DNA from: Fulvivirga sp.
GTDB lineage: Bacteria; Bacteroidota; Bacteroidia; Cytophagales; Cyclobacteriaceae
DNA: 64,000 nt
Assembly: GCA_028280565.1 (NCBI GenBank)
Contig: JANQLQ010000006.1
Coordinates: 1 to 64,000, forward strand
Direction of reading: 5' to 3'
Both the position numbers and the translations under genes were made by a program. Below, in pieces: positions 26,856 to 35,837 of the stretch (within the stretch, counting starts at the first letter, position 1; the number at the start of each line of letters is the position of its first letter). The notes below the pieces were generated by a model. The model had not been told where the DNA came from and ran no database searches. It saw only the letters and a list, made by a program, of their open reading frames with translations.

Positions 26856-28289
26856 TCAATCATATCCCAGTCTTACCCTAGCCAACCCCGGATCAAAACT
26901 ATCCCGTCGAAAGGTATGAGCTTCAGTGTTAAAAACATGCTGATCAAAATCGAAGACATCTTTCCCGGCAAAGGCGATATAGAAATATTTCAATGTCTCG
27001 GCAAAAAAGTAGGTAGCCAGGTAGTCATTCTCCTCCATGGTACGCACGTCTTTGATCGAGTGATACGCTACTTCGTTTTTACAACATTCATTGATATCCT
27101 TCCAGTATTTTTTGATCATTTCTATGTATTCATCCTTCCGAGTGACCTGGTGCAGGTAGTAAGCAGATTCGATGATTTCAGGATTCAGCTCGGAATTACC
27201 ATATTCCACCGTATCGGCACCGTAATGGTACCGGGTGGGTAGAAGCCCATACTTATCCCATAGCCAATCCCAAGTCTGCTGGTTCTTTTCTGCGGCTTCA
27301 AAATCACCACTTACCACCTGGATTGCCGGGAAAAAAGCATCGTAAAGTGACACTGACCTTTTGAGTATTTCGCCGGTGTGCATGTCTACAATGGTATAAT
27401 AGGTATGGCCATTGTGCTCATCCAATAGGTATTCGTTGATCTTTGTGATGCTATAATCCCATATTTCTTTGATCTCCCGGTCGGGAAATATCATCCAGCT
27501 TTTGTACATGTACTCATAGTAAGCATCCACTCCCGCCTGTAGATGATGCCATGGCGTACCTACCCATTCACCGGTCTCCACGTTGATATGTTCGCCGGGG
27601 AGGCCTATTTCAGACCTTCTTTCGAAAATGGCCTTGGTGGCTCTTTTGGCAGCTTGATAATACTTGGGATCCTCGGTGTAATAGCTGAGGATCCCAAATT
27701 CAAATAAGTAGGTAGCTGCCTGGGCTACATTGATCACGGTACCATCACCTTCTCCTTTGTTGCCTGCTGTTTCACCGGTACGCAGGTTGATCGAATGGTA
27801 GGGAATACCTGTTGGAGAATCAAAGGCAGGCAAGATCCTGTCTCCAAAATCACGTACTTTTTCAAGAATATCCGGGTTCCGGGTATACTCATACATGGCC
27901 AGCAGTCCACCCAAAATACGGATATTGACCTCAAAAACCTGTACATAAACGTCTTTATCCCAATTTTCGGCTAGGGCATACGCTTCAATTTCCTTGGCTT
28001 CTTCATCGAAGCCCATTACTTTCAAAGTACTGTAGGCGTCATAGGGAGATATGCCCAGTGTCTCTTCATACCAGTTATAGCCCTTTTTGGAAAGAGGCAA
28101 CAACACATCGTATCCCCAGGCATATTGTTTGTAGCCCTGCCACGAACGAAGCATTTCGTCTTTGACCTGCTGTGCTAATAATGATAAATTGTCATTACTC
28201 GTCTCTCCCTTTTTTTGCTCCTGTTTACTGGTAGGAGCCTGGCAAGAACTAAAATAAAGGAGGGTTACCAGTGTAAGAATGTATTTCAT
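26856..28289 (-). CDS. GH47 alpha-1,2-mannosidase, lipoprotein
   Basis: GH47 enzymes cleave terminal alpha-1,2-mannose from Man9-type N-glycans. A lipobox (LLYFSSC, Cys16) anchors it. Diagnostic motifs are YAWGYDVLLPLS, VFEVNIRILGGLLAMYEYT (about 119-136), GDRILPAFDSPTGIPYHSINL, ATYLFEFGILSYYT, SELNPEIIESAYYL, FFAETLKYFYIAF and the C-terminal NTEAH (454-458), whose threonine binds calcium in known members. Length 477 fits the catalytic domain alone. The ATG at 28289 is preferred; the longer frame uses TTG. It is the last gene of the eleven-gene minus-strand operon, 91 bp after cutC. Eukaryotic members act in the ER and Golgi; bacterial ones are rare. Confidence 0.92.
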   Translation of the reverse strand: MKYILTLVTLLYFSSCQAPTSKQEQKKGETSNDNLSLLAQQVKDEMLRSWQGYKQYAWGYDVLLPLSKKGYNWYEETLGISPYDAYSTLKVMGFDEEAKEIEAYALAENWDKDVYVQVFEVNIRILGGLLAMYEYTRNPDILEKVRDFGDRILPAFDSPTGIPYHSINLRTGETAGNKGEGDGTVINVAQAATYLFEFGILSYYTEDPKYYQAAKRATKAIFERRSEIGLPGEHINVETGEWVGTPWHHLQAGVDAYYEYMYKSWMIFPDREIKEIWDYSITKINEYLLDEHNGHTYYTIVDMHTGEILKRSVSLYDAFFPAIQVVSGDFEAAEKNQQTWDWLWDKYGLLPTRYHYGADTVEYGNSELNPEIIESAYYLHQVTRKDEYIEMIKKYWKDINECCKNEVAYHSIKDVRTMEENDYLATYFFAETLKYFYIAFAGKDVFDFDQHVFNTEAHTFRRDSFDPGLARVRLGYD

Positions 28290-28380
28290 ATTGTTGTTTT
28301 TAGCCAAAAGCTTTAAGGCACTTAAGTTCTACTGTATTTCACTGTCCTTAAGGTCACAAATTGTGCAAATCACGTTACGT

Positions 28381-29013
28381 TCAACCTGCACCCCCAAGCT
28401 CACCAACGATCCGCTTCCCATGGTACGCCTTCGCCCCTATCAACTCATGTACTAAGACTAAATTTTCATTGGTCACTTTACCACAGGCAATCACCTCGAT
28501 CTCGTCTTCCGCCATGATCACCATCGCTTTAAGGCATTCCTTCCCACCGATAGCGGTAAGTTCCTTCCCCGAGGTAAGCACTGCATCGATCGTGCCTAGT
28601 GCTTCCAGGTGCTTTAACTCCTCCACGGGATCATGGCAAGTGTCTATGGCTTTATGGACGGTCACTTTTAAGGGGGAGGCATGCTTGGCAAGTTCTCCTA
28701 TTATACTCAAATCCAGTGTTTTTGCCCTTGTGCATGCGCCAAAGACCACTCCCTCCGCCCCTACCGATTTGCAAAATTCGATAGCTATTTTCATTTCCTC
28801 GATCTCACCTTGCGAGTATACAAAATCACCGGCGCGAGGCCGGATCATTACCCTAATGGGAATATCCAACTGCTCCACGGCACGCTTGATGAGCTCCCGG
28901 GAAGGTGTAAGCCCGTCTTGGGCCAGGTCAGCACATAATTCAATGCGGTCAGCTCCTCGCTTTTGGGCTTCTCGGCACTGTTCAAAGGTTTCAACGCAAG
29001 CTTCTAGGATCAT
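28381..29013 (-). CDS. cutC: CutC-family TIM-barrel protein
   Basis: The start MILEACVETFEQC is the classical CutC N-terminus, followed by GADRIELCADLAQDGLTPS, RVMIRPRAGDFVYSQGE, GAEGVVFGACT, VTVHKAIDTCHDP and VLTSGKE. CutC was named for a copper-tolerance phenotype in E. coli, but its biochemical role is unsettled. Here the ATG at 29013 lies one base beyond the stop of the GH92 gene, so the two are translationally linked, and it sits between two mannosidases. No signal peptide, so it is cytoplasmic. A role in sugar rather than copper metabolism is inference. A longer frame to 29070 overlaps the GH92 and is not needed. Confidence 0.92.
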   Translation of the reverse strand: MILEACVETFEQCREAQKRGADRIELCADLAQDGLTPSRELIKRAVEQLDIPIRVMIRPRAGDFVYSQGEIEEMKIAIEFCKSVGAEGVVFGACTRAKTLDLSIIGELAKHASPLKVTVHKAIDTCHDPVEELKHLEALGTIDAVLTSGKELTAIGGKECLKAMVIMAEDEIEVIACGKVTNENLVLVHELIGAKAYHGKRIVGELGGAG

Positions 29014-29014
29014 T

Positions 29015-31216
29015 TTAGTCTTGGGTACTTGTTTTTGGTTCGCTGGACATTTCAAAAATGAGTTCTCCACCCGCCATTACCTGGTCATGAGTGATAAAAT
29101 GTTCTTCCAATGGAAGGCCATTCAAGAATACTGATCTTACATAAATATTTTCTCTTGCCTGGCCTTTTGCCTCAATCCTGAATTTCTTGCCTCCAGGCAG
29201 GTGTATTATAGCTTCTTCTACTTCGGGGCTTCCTAAAATGTATTTGCCCTCCGCGGGGTTGACGGGGTAAAAACCCAAGGCACTGAATAGATACCAGGCA
29301 GATAGCTGGCCACAGTCCTCGTTGCCGCAAAGTCCGCCGGGAGTAGTGTCGTAAAGCTCATCCATGACCTGGCGTACCCTTTGTTGCGTTTTTGAAGGTG
29401 TATTTACAAATGAATACAGGTACGGCACATGATGGCTGGGCTCATTGCCATGCACGTATTGGCCAATGTAACCGGAGATCCATTCCGGTGCCGTGTCTCC
29501 TGGCGGTTGTAAAGTAAACATTTGATCGAGCTTAGTTTCAAAGGTTTTGACACCTCCTGTTTTGGCAATAAGCTCTTCCATATCTTGCGGCACATACCAA
29601 TAGTATTGCCAGGCATTGGCTTCGCAATAGTCTTCCGGGTGGTAGGCTAATGGATCAAATCCCGGTTTAAATGCACCCGCCCCTGACCTAGCACGGAAAA
29701 AACCTGTGCCCGGGTCAAAATGGTTTTTGTAATTGTGGGTGCGATCCATAAAGTATTGGTAATCTTCCTCCTTGCCAAGCATTTTAGCTACTTGGGCGAT
29801 GCACCAATCGTCAAAGGCGTATTCCAGTGTGAGAGAAACATTCCAACCTCCATGCTCATAAGGAACATACCCCAGCGCTTTGTATTCCTTTAATCCAAAA
29901 TCGTCTTGCATGGCGCTGGTCTTCATGGCAGCATACGCTCGTTCCGTATCTATGCCCGGGGTATGTTTTAAAATGGCGTCAGCGATCACAGCTACAGAAT
30001 GATAACCTATCATCATATCCGTTTCATTGCCCCACATATTCCACACCGGTAAAAGACCATACTCATCGTAAAAGTCCAGCATGGAATTCACCAGGTCGGG
30101 CACCCTGTCCGGCTGGGTTATGGTAAGCCAAGGGTGTAATGCCCGGTACGTATCCCAAAGTGAGTAGAGGGTATACCTGGGATGGCCTGTAGAAGTCCGT
30201 ATCTTACCATCTGCCCCTCGATATTCTCCATTAACGTCGGAATAGATCGTAGGCGCCAGCATACTGTGATACATGGCCGTGTAAAACTGGACTAGGTTAT
30301 CCCGCGAGGTCTTTACTTCTACCTTACGTAACGCTTCCTCCCAAACCTGACCTGCTTGTCGTTTCACCCCTTCAAAATCAAACCCATCCTGTTCGGATGA
30401 CAGGTTCAGCATAGCGTTTTCAATGCTCACGGAGCTTAAGCCTGTTTTTATCATTACCTCCTGCGTATTAAAGGACATCTCTGCCAGCAGATCCAAGCCT
30501 CTTAAACTGTCGGCGTCGGATGCTACTCCGCCATCACTCAATGTAAACTGGAAGGGGGCCGAAAAGATCGTGGCAAAATATACCTGTTGGTTACTTGCCC
30601 AGCCAGTTGATTTCCTGTAACCGACAAGCGTGGTGTCATTTATGATGCGGATGAAACTGCCAGTCACCTTATCCCAATTCCGGCTATAGCCCAGGTGCAG
30701 CCTGACCTTGGGCTTGTCCCCGTCAAACGTATAACGTTGTAAGCCCGTATGTGTAGTAGCGGTCAGCTCGACATTCACCTGGTAATCGGGTAGGTACACC
30801 TGGTAATAGCCGGGGCGGGCCTGCTCCCCGGCATGACTAAAAACGGAGTATACCGTTTCCCTCGGGTTAATATCATCTAGTTTGGCTTGTTTGAGTGTCC
30901 CGGAAACCGGCATAAAAGAAATATCGTAAAGATCTCCCGCCCCGGTCCCGGACAGGTGCAGGTGGCTGAAACCGGCAATGACCGTGTCAGGATAGAAATA
31001 CCCCGAGATCCAATCCCAACCATTGCGGCCATTGTCTGGGCTAAGTTGCACCATCCCATACGGCACGGTAGCCCCGGGGTAGGTTTTGCCTTTTCCATCG
31101 GTGCCAATGAAGGGGTCTACATAATCTAGGAACGATTCCTTAGACGGCACTTTTTCATCTACTGCACATGCCCACAGCACATAACCCAGCAAGCCGATCC
31201 AAGTGTATTTTTTCAT
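29015..31216 (-). CDS. GH92 exo-alpha-mannosidase, lipoprotein (first of three in operon)
   Basis: GH92 are calcium-dependent inverting exo-alpha-mannosidases. Cys17 in YVLWAC is the lipobox. The N-terminal beta-sandwich shows DYVDPFIGTDGKGKTYPG, GMVQLSPDNGRNGWDWISGY and GFSHLHLSGTGAGDL; the (alpha/alpha)6 barrel includes YSLWDTYRALHPW, and GNEDCGQLSAW near residue 631 carries the catalytic base aspartate region. The motifs closely match the GH92 at 39385. Its ATG (31216) overlaps the TGA of the GH85 gene by four bases, so translation is coupled. Linkage preference (1,2, 1,3, 1,4 or 1,6) cannot be read by eye. Confidence 0.95.
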   Translation of the reverse strand: MKKYTWIGLLGYVLWACAVDEKVPSKESFLDYVDPFIGTDGKGKTYPGATVPYGMVQLSPDNGRNGWDWISGYFYPDTVIAGFSHLHLSGTGAGDLYDISFMPVSGTLKQAKLDDINPRETVYSVFSHAGEQARPGYYQVYLPDYQVNVELTATTHTGLQRYTFDGDKPKVRLHLGYSRNWDKVTGSFIRIINDTTLVGYRKSTGWASNQQVYFATIFSAPFQFTLSDGGVASDADSLRGLDLLAEMSFNTQEVMIKTGLSSVSIENAMLNLSSEQDGFDFEGVKRQAGQVWEEALRKVEVKTSRDNLVQFYTAMYHSMLAPTIYSDVNGEYRGADGKIRTSTGHPRYTLYSLWDTYRALHPWLTITQPDRVPDLVNSMLDFYDEYGLLPVWNMWGNETDMMIGYHSVAVIADAILKHTPGIDTERAYAAMKTSAMQDDFGLKEYKALGYVPYEHGGWNVSLTLEYAFDDWCIAQVAKMLGKEEDYQYFMDRTHNYKNHFDPGTGFFRARSGAGAFKPGFDPLAYHPEDYCEANAWQYYWYVPQDMEELIAKTGGVKTFETKLDQMFTLQPPGDTAPEWISGYIGQYVHGNEPSHHVPYLYSFVNTPSKTQQRVRQVMDELYDTTPGGLCGNEDCGQLSAWYLFSALGFYPVNPAEGKYILGSPEVEEAIIHLPGGKKFRIEAKGQARENIYVRSVFLNGLPLEEHFITHDQVMAGGELIFEMSSEPKTSTQD

Positions 31217-33141
31217 TTCCAATATAATTTTTGCCCTGCAGGTTTACTCTGCGTACCATCAGCCGCTACGGATATGACTTGGAGGGTAGTATACTGACGT
31301 CCGCTGTCCTTTTCTACCATCGGGAGGTAATAATATTCGCCCCGGGCCTGCCCAAGCCAAGTTTTGTTGCCGTTTGCGTTTAGCTTGTAAATGTTGTGGC
31401 AAACGCTCTTTTCATCTCCCTTTATATGCAGGTAAAGCTCAGCTTGATCTCCCTTGATGAAGGACTCAAAGGCAATCACAGGTTTAGAAATCGCTTCCGG
31501 GCGCTTATTGGTGATACCTAATTTGCCAAGATAAAGGCGATCTCCTTTATTCCCAGATACTTTGATCCCTATTTTTGTGATCTTTTTGTTCTTGATCTTC
31601 CCCACTAGCTCCCTATACACATTCCATCCTGGCCCAGGATTCACAGGGTAATCTTCCGTGGTGCCATCTGAAAAAGCCAGCGATAATTTAAGGGCAGCGC
31701 CGCCTTTCACCGCCAATTCGAACTTTTCGCCTCCTTGCAGGGCCAAGTTTGTTTTGTACAAGGGTACGTAAACCTCCTCCTGTGCAGATCGCAAGTCGAT
31801 CCTCAAGGATGATCCCCCGGTGTAGCTTTCATTGAAATCGAAGGTAACTCCTACTTTAGTGGTATCTACATTCCACTGCCAGGTAGGTAAAAGATCTTGG
31901 TTGCTAAGGTTATGCCATTCCTTACCGGAAAGCTGCCGGCCATTTTCATTGTAAAATCTACCGAGACCATAATTAAAATGCGTTACAAAAGGCAAGGTAC
32001 TTATGACAGAACGTGCTGGGAAATACTTTGTGAACCCTTTCCAGTCCCTAGCGGCCCTACCCTTTGCTTCTTTCGCGAACACCTTTCCGTTCCAAAATTT
32101 CTGTTCTTCCTTGTAAACCGTTTCGGGCTGTTTGTCTTTGGCAAGATCAAAGGTAGCGTTGGGCCAGTACAGGCTGATGGAGGTGGAATAGGGCTCCTCA
32201 TGCTGGTATAAGTTTTCCCAAGGCACATACGACCTATACCCCCGCTGTTGCACATCGATACCGGCATAAAGCTGCCATGGACTTCGGCTTAATTCCAGCG
32301 CCTTCTTGTGGGAATCTTCCAATTGGGTAGCGCTCCAGCCGAAATCAAGGAACAGGATATCAGACATCTTTTGATCTCCTTTTTGAAAATACATCTCGTT
32401 GTGATGGTTGAGTTCCTCCTGCCAGATAACACGACCATCTTCAATCATAGCGTCATACCACATGACCTGGAACTTTCCGTTCGATTTTCGCTGGTAGTAG
32501 GCTAAGAAGTCTTGCATATGATCAGCGTCCGCTTTGCCTAGCCCAGTGGTCTCTTGATTAATGAACCAGCCGTCAAACCCATAGTACTCGGCAACTTCCA
32601 AAAGTTTATCTGCCACGGGGAAATCACCTGTTTCGTTTTTTTGAAGCATTTCTCTTACCCATTCCTTTTTGCCTCCATACACCACGGGTGGGAAAAATAC
32701 CGTACCCAATATTTTCACCCCATTGCGATGTGCAGCATCGATCCAAGGCACGGCCGGGGTAACGATGATCCCCTCGGCGGAAGATCCGCCCCATTGTACA
32801 AAGTAGTCGATGTACTGCCAATAGGGAAAAGCATACTGCTGTACCGTTTGGAAGCCCTGTGAAGGGTGATTGGAGGTAGGGTGCGACGCTACTAACGAGG
32901 TGATTGACGGTTCCGTACTCAGCGCAGGGTCAATTTGCGTGGCAGCGTCTATAAACCTTCCTGCTAATGGAGTATGGCTTACATTGAACTTGGCATGTGG
33001 GTCATTATCCTTATGCCACTTTAACAATTCGTCCACAAACCAGTAAGACGAATAAGGTTGATGCTCACCGTAATCGGTTTGTGCACACACCGCATCCAAA
33101 GCAAGAAAAAAAAGTAGGGTAAAAATGCTCCTCAAATTCAT
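31213..33141 (-). CDS. GH85 endo-beta-N-acetylglucosaminidase (ENGase), secreted
   Basis: ENGases cut between the two core GlcNAc residues of N-glycans, leaving one GlcNAc on asparagine. The signal peptide ends near VCAQ. The TIM barrel shows YWQYIDYFVQWGG, VKILGTVFFPP and GFDGWFINQE, where Asn195 and Glu197 match the substrate-assisted pair (oxazoline-stabilising Asn, acid/base Glu) of Endo-D and Endo-A. Later VMWYDAMIEDGRVIWQEELN is also typical. After about 430 there are beta-sandwich domains, possibly carbohydrate binding. No lipobox, so it is periplasmic or exported. Downstream the ATGA overlap couples it to the GH92. Confidence 0.93.
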   Translation of the reverse strand: MNLRSIFTLLFFLALDAVCAQTDYGEHQPYSSYWFVDELLKWHKDNDPHAKFNVSHTPLAGRFIDAATQIDPALSTEPSITSLVASHPTSNHPSQGFQTVQQYAFPYWQYIDYFVQWGGSSAEGIIVTPAVPWIDAAHRNGVKILGTVFFPPVVYGGKKEWVREMLQKNETGDFPVADKLLEVAEYYGFDGWFINQETTGLGKADADHMQDFLAYYQRKSNGKFQVMWYDAMIEDGRVIWQEELNHHNEMYFQKGDQKMSDILFLDFGWSATQLEDSHKKALELSRSPWQLYAGIDVQQRGYRSYVPWENLYQHEEPYSTSISLYWPNATFDLAKDKQPETVYKEEQKFWNGKVFAKEAKGRAARDWKGFTKYFPARSVISTLPFVTHFNYGLGRFYNENGRQLSGKEWHNLSNQDLLPTWQWNVDTTKVGVTFDFNESYTGGSSLRIDLRSAQEEVYVPLYKTNLALQGGEKFELAVKGGAALKLSLAFSDGTTEDYPVNPGPGWNVYRELVGKIKNKKITKIGIKVSGNKGDRLYLGKLGITNKRPEAISKPVIAFESFIKGDQAELYLHIKGDEKSVCHNIYKLNANGNKTWLGQARGEYYYLPMVEKDSGRQYTTLQVISVAADGTQSKPAGQKLYWK

Positions 33142-33187
33142 TATTGTATTTCTCTTAAAAATCTCACAACTACCATGTCAATGGGTT

Positions 33188-35770
33188 TCATTTAAACGTT
33201 ATCACCTCTTTTAATCTAATGTCATTTGAAGAAGCTCCTATCAATAGCTCAACATTGCCTTCTTCCACATCCCAATCCTGCTTTGGTACTGACCAATAAG
33301 CCAGCGACTCACGGTTGAGCGTAAAAGAAACTTCTCTCATTTTTCCTTTCGGAATGTGAACTCTCTGAAAACCTCGTAATTGTTTTTTAGGCCGGTTGTT
33401 TTGACTGTCGGGGTATGACAGGTAAAGCTGGACTACTTCGTCTCCATCATATTTTCCCGTATTTTTCACTTGAAGTGATACCAGGATTTTTTTGTCTTTA
33501 TTTATGTCTGAGCTACTGATTTTAATATTATCGTATTCAAATGAGGTATAACTTAACCCATACCCAAACTCCCATAAAGGGTTTCCTTCATAATACATAT
33601 AGGTTCGACCTTCACTTATTTCGTATCTCTCTTTACCGGGTAGTGTATTGACATTTTCATAATAGGTCAATGGAAGACGGCCTGAAGGATTGTATTGTCC
33701 GAATAGTATGTCAGCTATAGCATTGCCCCCTTGTTCACCAGGGTACCAGGCATTGACCACGGCAGGAATATTTTCTTTTATCCACGGTATAGTATGCTGG
33801 CTACCTGTTATCAACACAACAATTATATTTCTGTTTACCTCGTAGACCGCCTTAAGCATGTCCAATTGATCTCCGGGCAGGTTGAGATGAAGCTTATCCT
33901 GTCCCTCCCTCTCATTATAAAGACCTGTACCCAATACAGCAATAACCAGGTCATTTCTTTTGGCTGCTTTAACCTCTCGGTCATACGCGCTCCTCTTGGC
34001 ACCGGGGATTTTCCACAACAATCGGCACGCAAATCCACCTCCACCGTCATACCATTCCAACTTAATACGGTATTTCCTATCCTTCTCAAGTGTTTTAGTT
34101 ATGCGTGAAAGAGTTTCCCCCTGGTCTTTCCACTGATCCAGCACCAACTCATCTTCTAACCATAACCGAAATCCATCATCGGAACTTACGCCAAGTTCAT
34201 ATTTACCTGGCAGAGGTGGCACCAAATACCCTTCCCATCTCACAGATTTTGTACCTTCGGGCATCAGTGGATCCGGTGGATTATCTTCACTATGCAAATT
34301 AACTTGGTCATCAGTTCTTTCCTCGTATTCACCTTCCAACTCCTTGTTCTTAAAATATACTCCCATAAGACCGTTCTCTCCCGCTTGAGTTTGAAGAGAT
34401 CGTGCTGGGACCATGGTCAGATCATGCATCCTGATCCTGGTATCGGTAAAATCAAGTTTTACCTTACCATTCAATAGATTTTTAATCCCCCGATAGGGCG
34501 AAACGGGCTCATTAAAAGGAACCCCACTGTAATCACCAAAAATTGTTTCATCGGCGTTATGTCCAATTATGGCAATAGATTTAGCTTTTTTGGAATTAAT
34601 AGGCAGTATGTCTCGATCATTTTTCAATAAAACGATGGACTGACGTGCTACTTCCAGCGCTAATTGTTTATGTGCTTCACTACCCACTATGGCAGGGTCG
34701 ATACGATGGTATGGGTTAGCCTCTACAGGATCAAATAAACCTAGTTTAAAACGTATTTTTAGTACATTACTTAAGGCGTAATCTATTTCTTCTTCTGTGA
34801 TCTTCCCCAACTCCAGTGCCTTTTTAAGGTAGTCTCGAATTATAAAGCATCCCCCGTTACATTCCAGGTCCATACCAGAACGTATGGAAGCCGCCGCAGC
34901 ATCCTCTCTTGTTGGTAAGAATTTATGGGATACTTCTAAATGGCACGGTCCGCCGCAGTCTGAAACTACATAACCATCAAAACCCCACTCTTTCCTCAAT
35001 ACATCTTTTAGCAGCCATCTATTGGCATTACTAGGCACATAATTCAATGCGTTATAAGCTGACATAATTCCGGTAGCTTTTCCTTCTACAATACATGCCT
35101 TAAAAGCGGGCAGGTAATATTCTCGCAAAGCCCTTTCTGAAATGATGGAATTGGCCCCAAACCGATTTTCCTCGACGTTGTTAGCAATGAAGTGTTTAGG
35201 GGTGGAAATCACTTTGAGATAATCAGGATCATCTCCTTGAAGCCCTTTGACAAAAGAGACTCCTATTTTAGAGGTAAGGTAAGGGTCCTCGCCATAGGTT
35301 TCTGCTGTCCTCCCCCAACGTGGGTCCCGAGCCATATTCACCGTAGGTGACCAAAAAGTGAGCAAATCCGAGTGATAGCGGGTTTGTTCCTTTCCATAGT
35401 CAAGTTCATTCCATCTCCCCCTGGCCTCATCTGAAATAGCCGTGGCCACTTCATGGATCAGCCCAGGGTTGAATGTAGCTCCAAAAGCAATAGCTTGTGG
35501 AAACACGGTAAACTTACCAGGTCGTACTACCCCATGGAGAGCTTCATTACCGTGATAATATTTATCAATATTCAGCCGTTCAATGGCTGGAGACAGCTCC
35601 CAGAGGAATCCCACTTTCTCTTCGATTGAGAGCCTGTTTATCAAATCGTTGACACGCTCCTCCAAGGGAAGGTCCTTATTTCTGAAACGATAGTCATACG
35701 ACTGCGCCAAAACCCTGGTAGTGCTCAATGCTATTAATAATAGCACGGCTATCAGGCAAAGTGTTCTCAT
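33188..35770 (-). CDS. GH3 beta-glycosidase with inserted PA14 domain, secreted
   Basis: A signal peptide (MRTLCLIAVLLLIALSTTRVLAQ) precedes the catalytic barrel: YHGNEALHGVVRPG, FWSPTVNMARDPRWGRTAET, YGEDPYLTSKIG, PKHFIANNVEENR, SERALREYYLPAF, and nucleophile Asp271 in YVVSDCGG. A PA14 lectin-like domain (about 465-590, GVYFKNKELEG to YDGGGGFACRLLW) is inserted in the second sugar domain, and FGYGLSYTSFEY is near the end. The NagZ motif is absent, so hexosaminidase activity is unlikely. The motifs favour beta-xylosidase or beta-glucosidase specificity. In an N-glycan operon, removal of core beta-1,2-xylose from plant-type glycans is plausible but not shown. An ATG at 35800 is possible too. 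Confidence 0.93.
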   Translation of the reverse strand: MRTLCLIAVLLLIALSTTRVLAQSYDYRFRNKDLPLEERVNDLINRLSIEEKVGFLWELSPAIERLNIDKYYHGNEALHGVVRPGKFTVFPQAIAFGATFNPGLIHEVATAISDEARGRWNELDYGKEQTRYHSDLLTFWSPTVNMARDPRWGRTAETYGEDPYLTSKIGVSFVKGLQGDDPDYLKVISTPKHFIANNVEENRFGANSIISERALREYYLPAFKACIVEGKATGIMSAYNALNYVPSNANRWLLKDVLRKEWGFDGYVVSDCGGPCHLEVSHKFLPTREDAAAASIRSGMDLECNGGCFIIRDYLKKALELGKITEEEIDYALSNVLKIRFKLGLFDPVEANPYHRIDPAIVGSEAHKQLALEVARQSIVLLKNDRDILPINSKKAKSIAIIGHNADETIFGDYSGVPFNEPVSPYRGIKNLLNGKVKLDFTDTRIRMHDLTMVPARSLQTQAGENGLMGVYFKNKELEGEYEERTDDQVNLHSEDNPPDPLMPEGTKSVRWEGYLVPPLPGKYELGVSSDDGFRLWLEDELVLDQWKDQGETLSRITKTLEKDRKYRIKLEWYDGGGGFACRLLWKIPGAKRSAYDREVKAAKRNDLVIAVLGTGLYNEREGQDKLHLNLPGDQLDMLKAVYEVNRNIIVVLITGSQHTIPWIKENIPAVVNAWYPGEQGGNAIADILFGQYNPSGRLPLTYYENVNTLPGKERYEISEGRTYMYYEGNPLWEFGYGLSYTSFEYDNIKISSSDINKDKKILVSLQVKNTGKYDGDEVVQLYLSYPDSQNNRPKKQLRGFQRVHIPKGKMREVSFTLNRESLAYWSVPKQDWDVEEGNVELLIGASSNDIRLKEVITFK

Positions 35771-35837
35771 GGATATATCTTTCTTTTTACAATTGTTCAT
35801 CTTTACGGCTTCCTGGAATAAAAATCAGATCTATTTT

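Noticed and set aside
28361-29134. 257-codon plus-strand frame antisense to cutC
   Set aside because: Long but entirely opposite a clear CutC coding sequence; its Ser/Pro-rich composition is typical of antisense shadow.
33188-35770. GH3 as N-acetylglucosaminidase to finish the chitobiose core
   Set aside because: The NagZ-type KH(F/I)PGHG motif is absent; the sequence has KHFIANNVEENR instead.
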